A stretch of DNA of 64,000 bases from Subtercola lobariae (GCF_014640255.1 NZ_BMGP01000006.1:62001-126000); one strand, 5' to 3'; shown: positions 26,959 through 35,325, counted from the first letter of the stretch. The notes: generated from the sequence alone by a model not told the origin. Translations and numbers: made by a program.

Positions 26959-27201
26959 ATGCGCACTAAGAAAACGCACCGTAGCACCATCAGAGAGTCG
27001 GGCGGAGTAGGCAACTGGCTGAATGGCCGCCTCTTTCCGTACCTCGGGCCACCTCCGCTCGGCCCCTTCGACACCGAATCAGCAGAATCGAAGGCCCAGG
27101 CGGCCCTCGCCCGCGCGTGCCCGCTCTGCGGAAACCCGATGTCTGAGCACGTCGTCGATCGCTCGGGTGAGCGAACGCAGCTCTACTGCCCGCACGCCTG
27201 A
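26959..27201 (+). CDS. Small zinc-knuckle-like protein, function unknown
   Basis: 80 residues. The middle has GNWLNGRLFPYLGPPPLGPFD and the C-terminus ACPLCGNPMSEHVVDRSGERTQLYCPHA, a CxxC plus a further C-x-H that may bind zinc. The ATG comes 3 bases after the palindromic operator, so transcription starting there would give a leaderless message under tight repression by the divergent OhrR-like regulator. I do not recognise a family with assigned function. Coding is supported by codon choice and by the cysteine motif. Confidence 0.65.
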   Translation: MRTKKTHRSTIRESGGVGNWLNGRLFPYLGPPPLGPFDTESAESKAQAALARACPLCGNPMSEHVVDRSGERTQLYCPHA

Positions 27202-27234
27202 TCGGGCTGAATGGGAATATCCAAGTCAGGTGGG

Positions 27235-27264
27235 CGTTGAGGCTGGGGAAGCACCTCCCTCAAC
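27235..27264 (+). other. Inverted repeat between small gene and SDR gene
   Basis: GTTGAG (27235-27240) pairs with CTCAAC (27259-27264) around an 18-base loop, right before the SDR ribosome binding site (GGAG at 27272-27275). It may be an attenuator-like stem or chance. Confidence 0.25.
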
Positions 27265-27280
27265 CCCGTTTGGAGCAACC

Positions 27281-27985
27281 ATGACAACCCTCGAAGGCGC
27301 AACCGTTCTCGTCACCGGAGCGAACGGAGGTCTGGGCATCGAATTCGTGAACCAGGCCCTCGCTCGCGGGGCCGCAAAGGTCTACGCGACCGCCCGCACG
27401 CCGAAGGAATGGGCAGACCCCAGAGTCGTTCCGCTCGCGCTCGATGTGACCGACGAGGCATCCGTCGCCGCCGCTGCGGCAGCCGCGAGCGACACGACCA
27501 TCGTCATCAACAACGCCGGCGTAGCCGGAACCGCGCCCATCGCCACCGGTGAGATCGGCGAGATTCGCCGCATCATGGAGACCAACTTCTTCGGCGCGCT
27601 GAACGTCGCCCGTGCCTTCGCACCCGTGGTGGGCGCCAACGGCGGCGGCGCCTACGTCGACGTTCATTCCGTGCTCAGCTGGATCGGCCTCTCGGGCGCC
27701 TACAGCGCTTCGAAGGCCGCCTTCTGGTCGGCGACGAACTCGTTGCGCATCGAGCTGGCGCCGCAAGGCACCCAGGTCGTGGGGCTACACCTCGGCTACA
27801 CCGAAACGCCGATGACCGTAGGAATCGAAGCGCCCATGAACGACCCCGCAGACGTTGTGGCCGCCGCCTATGACGGGCTCGAAGCGGGCGAACTCGAAGT
27901 TCTCGCCGACCAGCTGAGCGCCGACGTGAAGCAGGGTCTCGCCGCCCCCATCGAGGCGCTCTACCCGCAGTTCGCCGCGGCCTGA
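27281..27985 (+). CDS. Short-chain dehydrogenase/reductase (SDR)
   Basis: 234 residues. TVLVTGANGGLGIEFVNQAL is the NAD(P)-binding TGxxxGxG motif near residue 10, INNAGVAG the structural NNAG, and SVLSWIGLSGAYSASKAAFWSATNSLR holds the catalytic Ser-Tyr-Lys (S in VHSVLSW, YSASK). The enzyme is thus likely active. Substrate unknown. GGAG lies about 6 bases upstream of the ATG at 27281. It follows the small zinc-knuckle gene in the same direction by 79 bases and could share its transcript. Confidence 0.92.
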   Translation: MTTLEGATVLVTGANGGLGIEFVNQALARGAAKVYATARTPKEWADPRVVPLALDVTDEASVAAAAAAASDTTIVINNAGVAGTAPIATGEIGEIRRIMETNFFGALNVARAFAPVVGANGGGAYVDVHSVLSWIGLSGAYSASKAAFWSATNSLRIELAPQGTQVVGLHLGYTETPMTVGIEAPMNDPADVVAAAYDGLEAGELEVLADQLSADVKQGLAAPIEALYPQFAAA

Positions 27986-28016
27986 GCTCGTTTTCGCGGT
28001 CATCTCGATTGAACTC

Positions 28017-28057
28017 AGTCTCACCGCGAACCGAGCCGAAAGGGGCGCGGTGAGACT
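28017..28057. terminator. Strong hairpin between SDR and membrane-protein genes
   Basis: AGTCTCACCGCG at 28017-28028 and CGCGGTGAGACT at 28046-28057 are perfectly complementary (12 bp) with a 17-base loop, 32 bases after the SDR stop. There is no T run, so it may be a factor-assisted terminator or a processing hairpin rather than a classic intrinsic terminator. Confidence 0.55.
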
Positions 28058-28122
28058 ATCGTTCAGGTGGGAGAGTCGCGCCGACGCAGCTACGCGACTC
28101 CGGGCAGAATGGGGTGGCACAC

Positions 28123-29757
28123 ATGGCACAGCTGACGAAAGCACAACTCGAACAACTCGTTGAGCAACTGCGCTCAGAGAACACCGGGTTGCGCGACGAG
28201 TTGCAGAACGTGTCTGTGCAGGCCGCGGTTCCGGATGCCACGGGGTCGGCCTCTTCGCCCAAGCCGCACAAACCGCGTGGCCGAGGCTGGACGGTACTGG
28301 CCACCGCCCTCATTCTGATCGGAACGCTGCTCGCGCCGGTGGCCATCGTGGCCAACTGGGCCAAACTACAGCTCGCAGACACGACCACCTTCGTCGACAC
28401 GTTTGCACCGCTTGCCAAGGATCCTGCCGTTCAGTCGTACGTCACCACGGAGGTCGTGGCGGCCATCGACAACCACATCGACATCGACAAGCTGACCAGT
28501 GACGTGTTCGACTCGATAGCCGGGCTCGGGTTGGGGCCGGCGGCGACCACGGCATTGAATTCGTTCAAGGGAGTGGCGGCCAACGGCATCCGGAGCGTCA
28601 TGACGAACGCGGTGAGTGCCTTCGTTCAGTCAGATGCGTTCGCCGAGGTGTGGCGGCAGGCACTCACGACGAGTCACAATCAGCTCATCGCCGCGATGCA
28701 GAACGACCCGAATGCCGCGCTGACCATCAACGGCAACGGTGAGGTGGGCATTGCGCTCGGGCCGATCATCGACCAGGTGAAACAGGTGCTGGTGTCGAAG
28801 GGGGTCACGTTCGCGGCGAATATTCCCGAGATCAATCAGACCATCGTCATTGCGCAGTCGGACTCTGTGGTGCAGGCGCAGCTCGGCTACAACCTGGCGA
28901 TCGCCGTTGGCGCATGGCTGCCGTGGATCGCGCTGCTGTTCTTGGTGGCGGGCGTGCTCGTGGCTCGGCGGCGTTCGCTCGCGCTCATCTGGGCCGCAGT
29001 GGCTTTGGCCCTCGCGATGTTTCTGACGGTCGCCGGGGTCGGGGTGGGGCATCTGATCTTCATCGGGGCCGTCTCTCCCGCGTACATACCCAGCGACGTC
29101 GCAGACACGTTGTACACGCACATTCTCGCGCTCGTTTCGAGCAGTGCCACGTCGATAGCGATTCTTGCGATTGTGATTGCCGTGGTGGCGTGGCTCGCGG
29201 GGCCGTACCGCTTTCCGCGGGCGGCTCGGGCACTGGCGGGGTCTGGTGCGGCGTGGTTGCGGGGTGCGGCGGCGCACCGCGGGTTCACGACCGGGCGCTT
29301 CGGCGAATGGGTCTACAAGCTGCGGTACGCCATTCGGGCCGCGGTTGCGGTCATCGGGGCGGCCATCATTCTGCTGACCAGGCCCATTACGCCGGCCGGT
29401 ACGTTCTGGACGCTGTTCGGTGCCGTGATCGTGCTCATCGTGGTGGAGCTGGTGCAGCGGCCGGTGGATGAGATCGTGTCGCCGGAGAAACTGACGCCGG
29501 AGGAGGCTTCTGCGGCGGCGGTTTCGGAGGAGGCGGCGTCTGTCGCGGCGGCTGACGCTTCGGCAGCTGAGGCTGCGGCAGCTGAGGCTTCGGCAGCTGA
29601 GGTCTCGGCAGCCGGTTCGGCGGCTGGTGCCGCGGACACGCTCGTGATCGTAGAGGCCACGCCCGAAGTCGCGCCGCGTAACGCTGCCGCAAAATCGGAG
29701 GCGCCGACCGAGGTTATTTCTGGCGACGAGCCTCCCGCCGCGCCACCCATGAAGTGA
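28123..29757 (+). CDS. Large membrane protein, function unknown
   Basis: 544 residues from ATG 28123, with GGGGTGG 6 bases upstream (a GTG at 28114 is possible). The N-terminus has a short coiled coil (KAQLEQLVEQLRSENTGLRDELQ), a basic stretch, then a membrane helix GWTVLATALILIGTLLAPVAIVANW. An extracytoplasmic domain of about 180 residues follows (DTTTFVDTFAPLAKDPAVQSYVTTEVVAAID is conserved in many actinobacterial membrane proteins of this kind). Four or five further helices lie between residues 260 and 450. The tail is 80 residues of Ala/Glu repeats (ASAAEAAAAEASAAEVSAAG). Role unknown. Confidence 0.8.
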   Translation: MAQLTKAQLEQLVEQLRSENTGLRDELQNVSVQAAVPDATGSASSPKPHKPRGRGWTVLATALILIGTLLAPVAIVANWAKLQLADTTTFVDTFAPLAKDPAVQSYVTTEVVAAIDNHIDIDKLTSDVFDSIAGLGLGPAATTALNSFKGVAANGIRSVMTNAVSAFVQSDAFAEVWRQALTTSHNQLIAAMQNDPNAALTINGNGEVGIALGPIIDQVKQVLVSKGVTFAANIPEINQTIVIAQSDSVVQAQLGYNLAIAVGAWLPWIALLFLVAGVLVARRRSLALIWAAVALALAMFLTVAGVGVGHLIFIGAVSPAYIPSDVADTLYTHILALVSSSATSIAILAIVIAVVAWLAGPYRFPRAARALAGSGAAWLRGAAAHRGFTTGRFGEWVYKLRYAIRAAVAVIGAAIILLTRPITPAGTFWTLFGAVIVLIVVELVQRPVDEIVSPEKLTPEEASAAAVSEEAASVAAADASAAEAAAAEASAAEVSAAGSAAGAADTLVIVEATPEVAPRNAAAKSEAPTEVISGDEPPAAPPMK

Positions 29758-29773
29758 CGACTTAGACACGGGT

Positions 29774-29802
29774 TTGAGTAATATTCGCCTTTAAGCTATC
29801 GT
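29774..29802 (+). promoter_or_regulatory. Predicted promoter of the LASTG surface protein gene
   Basis: TTGAGT (29774-29779), 17-base spacer, TATCGT (29797-29802), located 73 bases before the ATG at 29875 in a short AT-richer intergenic stretch. Spacing and base matches are good for the housekeeping sigma factor. Confidence 0.5.
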
Positions 29803-29874
29803 GACTGATGCTCAGTAAAGGGTGTGGCACCTGTGCCTGGCCCTTCGACGTCACGAACACAAGGCGGATTCTCG

Positions 29875-31002
29875 ATGGTGCTTCAGCATTCCCCCACCCC
29901 TGCACGGGCCGGTCGCCGCGCGGCGCTCGCGCTCGCCGTTCTCGGCGTCATGGCGGGCGCCGTCGGCATCGCGGCTCCTGCCCAAGCGGCAACCCCGTTC
30001 GACGTTCAGCTCGCCTCCGGCATGCCCGACTTCGGCGTGGTGAAACAGGGCACGGTGCGAACTCAGACGTTCGACATCATCAATGACGGCGATGATGACG
30101 TGTTCATCGACGGCTCGCAACTCGCCACTCTCGCTGCTCCCTTCGCGGCGAGCAACATCATGTTCAGCCCCACGACACGAATCGCACACAACGCAATTGT
30201 GAGCTTTCAAGTCACCTACACGGCTCCCGCTGCAGGCACGGTCTCGCAGAAAGACATCACGCTCACGGCAACCGACGCAGACCACACCGCCACTCCCCTC
30301 ACGCGAGTACTGAGCTTCAAGGGCACATCAAACGCCACTGACCCAGCGCACTTCGCGATCTCGAACTCGGGCGGTGGCAGCGCGGTCGACTTCGGAACAC
30401 TGACCACGGGCGACTCGCTGAAACGAACGGTGACGCTGACGAATGACGGAATCATTCCGCTGCGATTCGTGAACAGTGGCGTCAGTGTGCGCGATCATGC
30501 CGGGGCTCCGGTCACGAGCGTAGTCATTTCGAACTCGTCATTCGGAGATCTGGGGGCGGTGTACAAGCCGGGAGAATCGGCCACCTTCGACATCGCGTAC
30601 GTGCCGACCGAGAGCGGGTCGCTCGACGCGACGGTGCACATCGTCGGTACCCAAGTGTCGGCTGACCCGGAGCCACCGAGCGTCATCGAAGATCTCGACC
30701 TCGTGGGGGCGGCAACCGACCCGGTCACGACGCCAACTCCCACTCCCACTCCCACTCCCACCGGGGGCACTACCGGAACGGGCGGAACCACGGGAACCGG
30801 CGGCACTACCGGAACGGGTGGCACTACCGGAACGACCGGAGGGTCGGGCGGGTCGAACAACCTCAGCACGGGCGAGCTCGCGAGCACCGGTCTTGCGGCA
30901 CAGCAGCCGGTGATGCTCGCGGCCGCAATCACTGGCCTCGGAGTGGTCGGCATCCTGTTCGGCATTGCGTACCCGCGCTTCGCTCGCCGGGCGCGCCGCT
31001 AG
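29875..31002 (+). CDS. Surface protein with ASH-like beta domains and LASTG sorting-like signal
   Basis: 375 residues from the ATG at 29875. Signal peptide AALALAVLGVMAGAVGIAAPAQAATP, then two domains of the choice-of-anchor-D/ASH type: MPDFGVVKQGTVRTQTFDIINDGDDDVFIDG and VDFGTLTTGDSLKRTVTLTNDGIIPLRFVNSG both show the DFG-x-V-x-x-G...T-x-T-x-x-N-x-G pattern. A Thr/Pro run and Gly/Thr repeats (TGGTTGTGG, four copies) make a wall-spanning stalk. The end GELASTGLAAQQPVMLAAAITGLGVVGILFGIAYPRFARRARR has an LPXTG-like LASTG, hydrophobic helix and Arg-rich tail, so sortase anchoring is likely. Ligand unknown. Confidence 0.85.
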   Translation: MVLQHSPTPARAGRRAALALAVLGVMAGAVGIAAPAQAATPFDVQLASGMPDFGVVKQGTVRTQTFDIINDGDDDVFIDGSQLATLAAPFAASNIMFSPTTRIAHNAIVSFQVTYTAPAAGTVSQKDITLTATDADHTATPLTRVLSFKGTSNATDPAHFAISNSGGGSAVDFGTLTTGDSLKRTVTLTNDGIIPLRFVNSGVSVRDHAGAPVTSVVISNSSFGDLGAVYKPGESATFDIAYVPTESGSLDATVHIVGTQVSADPEPPSVIEDLDLVGAATDPVTTPTPTPTPTPTGGTTGTGGTTGTGGTTGTGGTTGTTGGSGGSNNLSTGELASTGLAAQQPVMLAAAITGLGVVGILFGIAYPRFARRARR

Positions 31003-31027
31003 GCAGCGCCACTAGGCAGCGGCGCCT

Positions 31028-32437
31028 TCAGGCTACGGCTAGGCCGGTGGGGGCCTCGACGGCGAGTTGCTGGGTGGGGCCCGTCGGCAGGCCGGTAGCC
31101 GGGTCGAGGGTGAAGAGGGTGAGCTGACTCGATCGTTCGTGGGCGATGAGCAGGGAGTGGCCGAGTACGAGGTGGTGCCGCGGCCAGTCTCCTCCGCTTG
31201 AAACGTCGGCGAGCGGATGCACGCGGCCCCGATCATCCACTCGCAGCGTCGAGACGCTATTCGACCCCCGAACGGTGACGTACATGAAGGCAGCGTCGGT
31301 GGAGAGCGCGATTTCGGCGCCCGCGTCGAAGGGTTGCGCGCCACGGGCCGTCGCAGGGCCGATTTGCGCGACGCCGAAGATCGCTGCCGCAGACGCCGAT
31401 TCACGCAGTGTCGGAGGGCTGACCTGCGCGACGCCGAAGATCGCTGACCCAGACGCCGATTCACCGTTGGGCGAGGCGGGCATCGAAGCCACGCGTGCCG
31501 GCCGAGCGCCAGCTTCAGCTGCGGCCGGGAGCATCGAGGTAACGGCGGGTGCGCCGGGCGCGAGCACAACGACCTCGACGGAGTATTCGGTGATGATCAG
31601 CACCGTTCCGTTGGGGTGCGCGATGAGGTGGCGCGGGCCCGACCAGAACGGCAGCACGATTTCGTGGTCGAGCACGAGGCCGGTGCCGGGGGTGTAGCTC
31701 CAGACGCGAACCAGGTCGAAACCGAGATCGGTGGTCATGATGCGACCGTCGGGCAGCATCAGGCTGCAATGGGCGCGACTGGTTCGCGGGGCGAAGCCGG
31801 TTCGGGCGAGCATGCCTTGGGTGTCGGCTTCGGCGGCAGCGGACTCCGCGTGCGGGTCGGCTGCCGGGGCACCCTCGAAGCGCGAGATGAGCGCGCCGTC
31901 TGACGCGAGTTCGTAGAGCAGCACTCGGCCGTCGCCCCAGCAGGTGGCCGTGACGAAGCGCCCGAGGTTATCGACAGCCACGTGGCAGACGGCCTCCCCC
32001 GCCGGCCACGCCGAGCCCAGCGGCTCGAGCTGTGGCACGCCGTCGACGTCGTCGACCGAGCGGAACGCCGCCACGGTTTGGGCACGTTCGGCCACGGCGT
32101 AGACCACCGGGAGGGTGGGATGCACGGCCACAAACGATGGCGATGGAGCATCCACTGCGCGCCCAAGCCACTCCACCCGCGCGGCATCGCCCTGCTCGCC
32201 GTCGGCCGCGGCTGCACCCCCCAGGTCTGCACCCCCCAGGTCTGCACCCCCCAGGTCTGCACCGACCTCGCCTGCACCGACCTCGCCTGAATTCGTGACG
32301 CGTGCATCCTGCACGCCACCACCGGCGCCCCCAGACGCAACCGAGCCGTCGACGAAGCGCACCGCGCCGATACCCACACCGTCGCGCCCCGAGTCGGTGG
32401 TGTAGGTCGCAACCCAGAGCGTGCGTGCTGAAGTCAT
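31028..32437 (-). CDS. Lactonase-family beta-propeller protein (6-phosphogluconolactonase-like, Pgl type)
   Basis: 469 residues from ATG 32437. The start LWVATYTTDSGRDGVGIGAVRF and repeated blades (PSFVAVHPTLPVVYAVAERAQTVAAFRS; CHVAVDNLGRFVTATCWGDGRVLLYEL; PRHLIAHPNGTVLIITEYSVEVVVL; DAAFMYVTVRGSNSVSTLRVDDRGRV; PRHHLVLGHSLLIAHERSSQLTLF) match the seven-bladed lactonase family. Usual length is about 350; the extra residues come from insertions encoded by DNA repeats (15-base units at 32213-32287 and a 60-base duplication at 31374-31473). It probably acts in the oxidative pentose phosphate route or on a related lactone; the repeats are in loops, so the fold should survive. Confidence 0.88.
   Translation of the reverse strand: MTSARTLWVATYTTDSGRDGVGIGAVRFVDGSVASGGAGGGVQDARVTNSGEVGAGEVGADLGGADLGGADLGGAAAADGEQGDAARVEWLGRAVDAPSPSFVAVHPTLPVVYAVAERAQTVAAFRSVDDVDGVPQLEPLGSAWPAGEAVCHVAVDNLGRFVTATCWGDGRVLLYELASDGALISRFEGAPAADPHAESAAAEADTQGMLARTGFAPRTSRAHCSLMLPDGRIMTTDLGFDLVRVWSYTPGTGLVLDHEIVLPFWSGPRHLIAHPNGTVLIITEYSVEVVVLAPGAPAVTSMLPAAAEAGARPARVASMPASPNGESASGSAIFGVAQVSPPTLRESASAAAIFGVAQIGPATARGAQPFDAGAEIALSTDAAFMYVTVRGSNSVSTLRVDDRGRVHPLADVSSGGDWPRHHLVLGHSLLIAHERSSQLTLFTLDPATGLPTGPTQQLAVEAPTGLAVA
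31374..31473 (-). repeat. 60-bp duplication inside the lactonase gene
   Basis: A 40-base core beginning TGCGCGACGCCGAAGATCGC occurs at 31374-31413 and again at 31434-31473, exactly 60 bases apart, with only two or three differences. It adds 20 residues, so that FGVAQ is read twice (AIFGVAQVSPP and AIFGVAQIGPA). Confidence 0.85.
32213..32287 (-). repeat. 15-bp tandem repeats inside the lactonase gene
   Basis: Three identical units TGCACCCCCCAGGTC (32213-32257) followed by two identical units TGCACCGACCTCGCC (32258-32287). In the protein they read as GADLG repeats followed by GEVGA repeats in a surface loop near residue 55-75. All preserve frame. Confidence 0.92.
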
Positions 32438-32598
32438 ACCGTCAGTCTGCCAGGCACCGCGCCCGTGCTCCGAAGCGGGCCGTCTGCGAACGTCGGAGCC
32501 GAGGCGGCAAAGCGGCCGAATGGCCGGGCAGCAAAGCGGCAGAGCGGCAAAGTCGCAGCGAGGCAGAGAGGCAGCGCACGGCAGCACGGCCGGCGCGG

Positions 32599-34131
32599 CT
32601 ACTTCGCGGCGACCCGCGGAATGGCACGGTCGAACACCGTCAAGAGCAGCACGACGACACCGATGCCGGCCATCACCCAGGCCAGGGTGTGGAACCCGGC
32701 ATCCGTTGCCGCCGAACCGAACGTGATGGTGATGAGGCTCGACGAGAAGATGGCGCCGATGTAGGCGAACGTTCGGTAAAGCCCTGATGCCACTGCGATT
32801 TCAGCGGCCGGAGCCTGGGTGTAGAGGGCTGCTTGGTTGGCGAAGCCGCTGAATCCGTTCATGAACCCGAACAGCAACGACATGCCGATCAGCACGAGAA
32901 TGCTCGCCTCGCTCGTGATGGTGAACATCACGCCCGCCGCTGCGAGCAGGGCGACGCTACCCAGAATGAGGGGCCAGCGAATCCATCCGCGCCCCGACAC
33001 GACGCGAGCGATAACGATGCTGAGGCCCGAAAGCGGCAACAGAATGAGTCCAACGGAGGTCGGGTCGAGGTGACGGCTCTGCTCCATCCACTGGCTGGTG
33101 CCGTAGAGGGTGGAGTATGTTCCGAGGGCGACCAAGGTCTGCCGAATGTACGTTCTCTGCAGCGGGCGGTTGGCCCCGAGCATCCGCACGTCGACCAAGG
33201 GGCTGGCTGCGCGACGTTCCCACACGATGAGGCCCGCGAGCAGCACAACGACAACCGGCAGCAGCCACCAGATGGGCGCAGCCAGGCTGCCCAAGAAGAT
33301 CAGCAGGCTTGTGATAGACGCTGCGAACAGCAGGATGCCCGGCAGATCAAGTGCGAACAACACCTTCAGTCGGCCCTTGCGCTGCACCGGCTCGTCTTTC
33401 GCCACGCCGATGAGCGTGAGCACGAACGTCACCAGCGCGAGGGGAATGTTCACGAAGAACAGCGCTCGCCAGCCGAACGCGCCCGCCAGCACGCCGCCGA
33501 GCGGCAGCCCGAACACCACTGTGATCTGCGACGCGATAGAGAAATTGCCGAGCACGCGCGTCGGCACGCCCATTGCAACGCTGTCTGCACGCTTTCGCAC
33601 CAGCGACATCGCGGTGGGGTAGGCCGCAGAGGTTCCGATGCCGATGAGCGCCCGCGACACCACGAGAAACCCGAACGAGGGGGCGGTCGCGCCAATGATG
33701 CCGGCCGCGAGCAGAATCAGGATGCCCGAGAGAAACACGCGGCGCGGCCCGAACAGGGTCGACAGTTTGCCCATGGTCGGCTGCATGATGGCGCTGCAGA
33801 GGTAGAGCACCGAGATGAGTGTTGCGGTTTGGCCGGGGCCGGTGTGAAAGTCGAGACCGATGGCCACCAGGCCGGTGGCGAGCATCGACGAGTTGATGGG
33901 GTTGAGCGTGGAGCCCAGCAGCAGTGGTGCGGTGAAGCGGGCGCTGAACGGTTTCGCCGCCCATGGCGGGGGTGTGGGCGAGGTGGTCGGGGTGGGCGGG
34001 GAGGCCGGGGCGGGCGGGGCCGACGCCGCGGTTATGGCTGGGCTGGGCGCGGCCGACGTACCGCCGCCGGGCGGTGTTGCGGCTGAAGGGGTCGGGGTGG
34101 CCGGCTCCGCGGGGGTGCCGGGCGCACTCAT
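32599..34131 (-). CDS. MFS drug/proton antiporter (DHA family)
   Basis: 510 residues. A 60-residue Pro/Ala/Thr-rich cytoplasmic N-terminus precedes about twelve to fourteen membrane helices. LYLCSAIMQPTMGKLSTLFGPRRVFLSGILILLAAG contains motif A (GKLSTLFGPRR), and ALIGIGTSAAYPTAMSLVRKRAD and FSIASQITVVFGLPLGGVLAGAFGWRALFFVNIPLAL match motifs B and C of multidrug exporters. Its ATG overlaps the stop of the isochorismatase-like gene by 4 bases, so these two are coupled, and a MarR gene lies just upstream of both. Export of a small toxic molecule under MarR control is the likely role. Confidence 0.9.
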   Translation of the reverse strand: MSAPGTPAEPATPTPSAATPPGGGTSAAPSPAITAASAPPAPASPPTPTTSPTPPPWAAKPFSARFTAPLLLGSTLNPINSSMLATGLVAIGLDFHTGPGQTATLISVLYLCSAIMQPTMGKLSTLFGPRRVFLSGILILLAAGIIGATAPSFGFLVVSRALIGIGTSAAYPTAMSLVRKRADSVAMGVPTRVLGNFSIASQITVVFGLPLGGVLAGAFGWRALFFVNIPLALVTFVLTLIGVAKDEPVQRKGRLKVLFALDLPGILLFAASITSLLIFLGSLAAPIWWLLPVVVVLLAGLIVWERRAASPLVDVRMLGANRPLQRTYIRQTLVALGTYSTLYGTSQWMEQSRHLDPTSVGLILLPLSGLSIVIARVVSGRGWIRWPLILGSVALLAAAGVMFTITSEASILVLIGMSLLFGFMNGFSGFANQAALYTQAPAAEIAVASGLYRTFAYIGAIFSSSLITITFGSAATDAGFHTLAWVMAGIGVVVLLLTVFDRAIPRVAAK

Positions 34132-34712
34132 GAGCGGGTGCTGGCGAGCAGGGCGATGATCTCGTCTGTGGTGCCGGTCTCGGCGAAGCGCGGCAGGGCG
34201 GTGCTGAGGGAGTGATCGTGATGGTCTGCGCTGGCGTCGGTCACAGCATCCACGGCGACCGTGACGTTGTAGCCCAACTCGTACGCCGAGCGGGCCGTCG
34301 ACTCGACGCCGTTGCTGGTGGAGATTCCGACGACCACGACCTGCGTCACGCCCTGAGCTTTGAGCGCCGTGTCGAGCCCGGTGTTCGGGAAGGCGCTGCC
34401 GGTCTGTTTGGTGATGAGTAGGTCGTCATGCTGCGGAGTCAACTCGGGCACGAGGTCTGCCCAGCCGGCCGGAAGCTGGGCTGCCAGGCTCACGGTCGGT
34501 GCGGCACCCTGATTGCGGTCGGTGCGCCCTGACGGCCGACCCGTCACAGTGACGAGAACGACGGGAAGGCTGTGCTCACGAAACGCGTCAGCGAGCGTGA
34601 CCGCGCGGGCGACGATGTCGGCCACGGGATGAACGACATCTAAGGCGACGACTCCCTGCTGCAGGTCGATGACGATCAGGGCGGTGCGGCGGTCGAGGGT
34701 GGTCACAGGCAT
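34128..34712 (-). CDS. Isochorismatase-superfamily hydrolase without the usual catalytic Cys
   Basis: 194 residues. ALIVIDLQQGVV (Asp16) and LLITKQTGSAFPNTGLDTAL (Lys) supply two members of the usual Asp-Lys-Cys triad of cysteine hydrolases. The third should be in GxxTxxCVxxTAR, but here the segment reads VVGISTSNGVESTARSAYELGYN with Gly in place of Cys. Isochorismatases proper (EntB, PhzD) also lack the Cys, so hydrolysis by an alternative mechanism is possible. It sits in a MarR - hydrolase - MFS arrangement, with the start near CACCATGCC and a GGAGCACC Shine-Dalgarno sequence. Confidence 0.88.
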   Translation of the reverse strand: MPVTTLDRRTALIVIDLQQGVVALDVVHPVADIVARAVTLADAFREHSLPVVLVTVTGRPSGRTDRNQGAAPTVSLAAQLPAGWADLVPELTPQHDDLLITKQTGSAFPNTGLDTALKAQGVTQVVVVGISTSNGVESTARSAYELGYNVTVAVDAVTDASADHHDHSLSTALPRFAETGTTDEIIALLASTRS

Positions 34713-34793
34713 GGTGGTGCTCCTTGGGTTCGGGTGCTGAGGGGAATTCGGGGGTTGGAGGTTTGGGTGGGCCTGTCGGTGCTGGCCGAGGGG

Positions 34794-35306
34794 TCACAGT
34801 GACTGCGCGAGCCTCCGCAACACGGGGATGCTCGTGACGAGGTGTTCTTGCTCATCGGGCGAGAGCGTGGTGCTGATGGCGCGAAGCAACCAGTCTTCTT
34901 TCGCGAGTCTGCCGGCAGCGATTTGGTTTCGCGCGAAGTTGGTGAGCGAGAGCAGCGTCTTGCGTCGGTCGTTCGCATCGGGCGCCCCGGCCACGATTCC
35001 CGCCTCGAGCAACGCTGAGACGATTGTCGACATCGACTGCGGGCGCATGCCTTGAGTGCGGGCGAGGGCGCTCATGGTGGTGGGGCCATCGCGTTCGAGC
35101 TGAACCAGCACCGCAGACTGCGAGTGGGTGAAGTCGCCGCTGTTGGACTGTTCGCGAAGTCGGCGGGTGAGCTGGCCGAGCACGGTGCGGAGATCGGCGG
35201 CGAGGCTCGGGGTCAGGCCAGTGGCCGGAATCGTGCCCGGGCTCGCGGCCAGAGTCGAGCTCGGGAGCGCGGCATCCGCGTTTGGCTCGCTCGATAATTG
35301 ACTCAT
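34794..35306 (-). CDS. MarR-family transcriptional regulator
   Basis: About 170 residues. The winged helix region is FTHSQSAVLVQLERDGPTTMSALARTQGMRPQSMSTIVSALLEAGIVAGAPDANDRRKTLLSLT, typical of MarR with the DxRxxxLxLT wing. The N-terminal 40 residues are Ala/Pro/Ser-rich and not conserved. I prefer the ATG at 35306, with TACGAT seven bases upstream (leaderless pattern); ATG 35315 is equally open. It heads the hydrolase-MFS pair in the same direction and has dyad sequences upstream; it likely represses that group. Confidence 0.88.
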   Translation of the reverse strand: MSQLSSEPNADAALPSSTLAASPGTIPATGLTPSLAADLRTVLGQLTRRLREQSNSGDFTHSQSAVLVQLERDGPTTMSALARTQGMRPQSMSTIVSALLEAGIVAGAPDANDRRKTLLSLTNFARNQIAAGRLAKEDWLLRAISTTLSPDEQEHLVTSIPVLRRLAQSL

Positions 35307-35325
35307 GCGAACCATCGTAGCATCT

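Noticed and set aside
29810-29870. Possible riboswitch before the LASTG surface protein (GGTGTGGCACCTGTGCC stems)
   Set aside because: Only short local complementarity; no conserved riboswitch core recognised.
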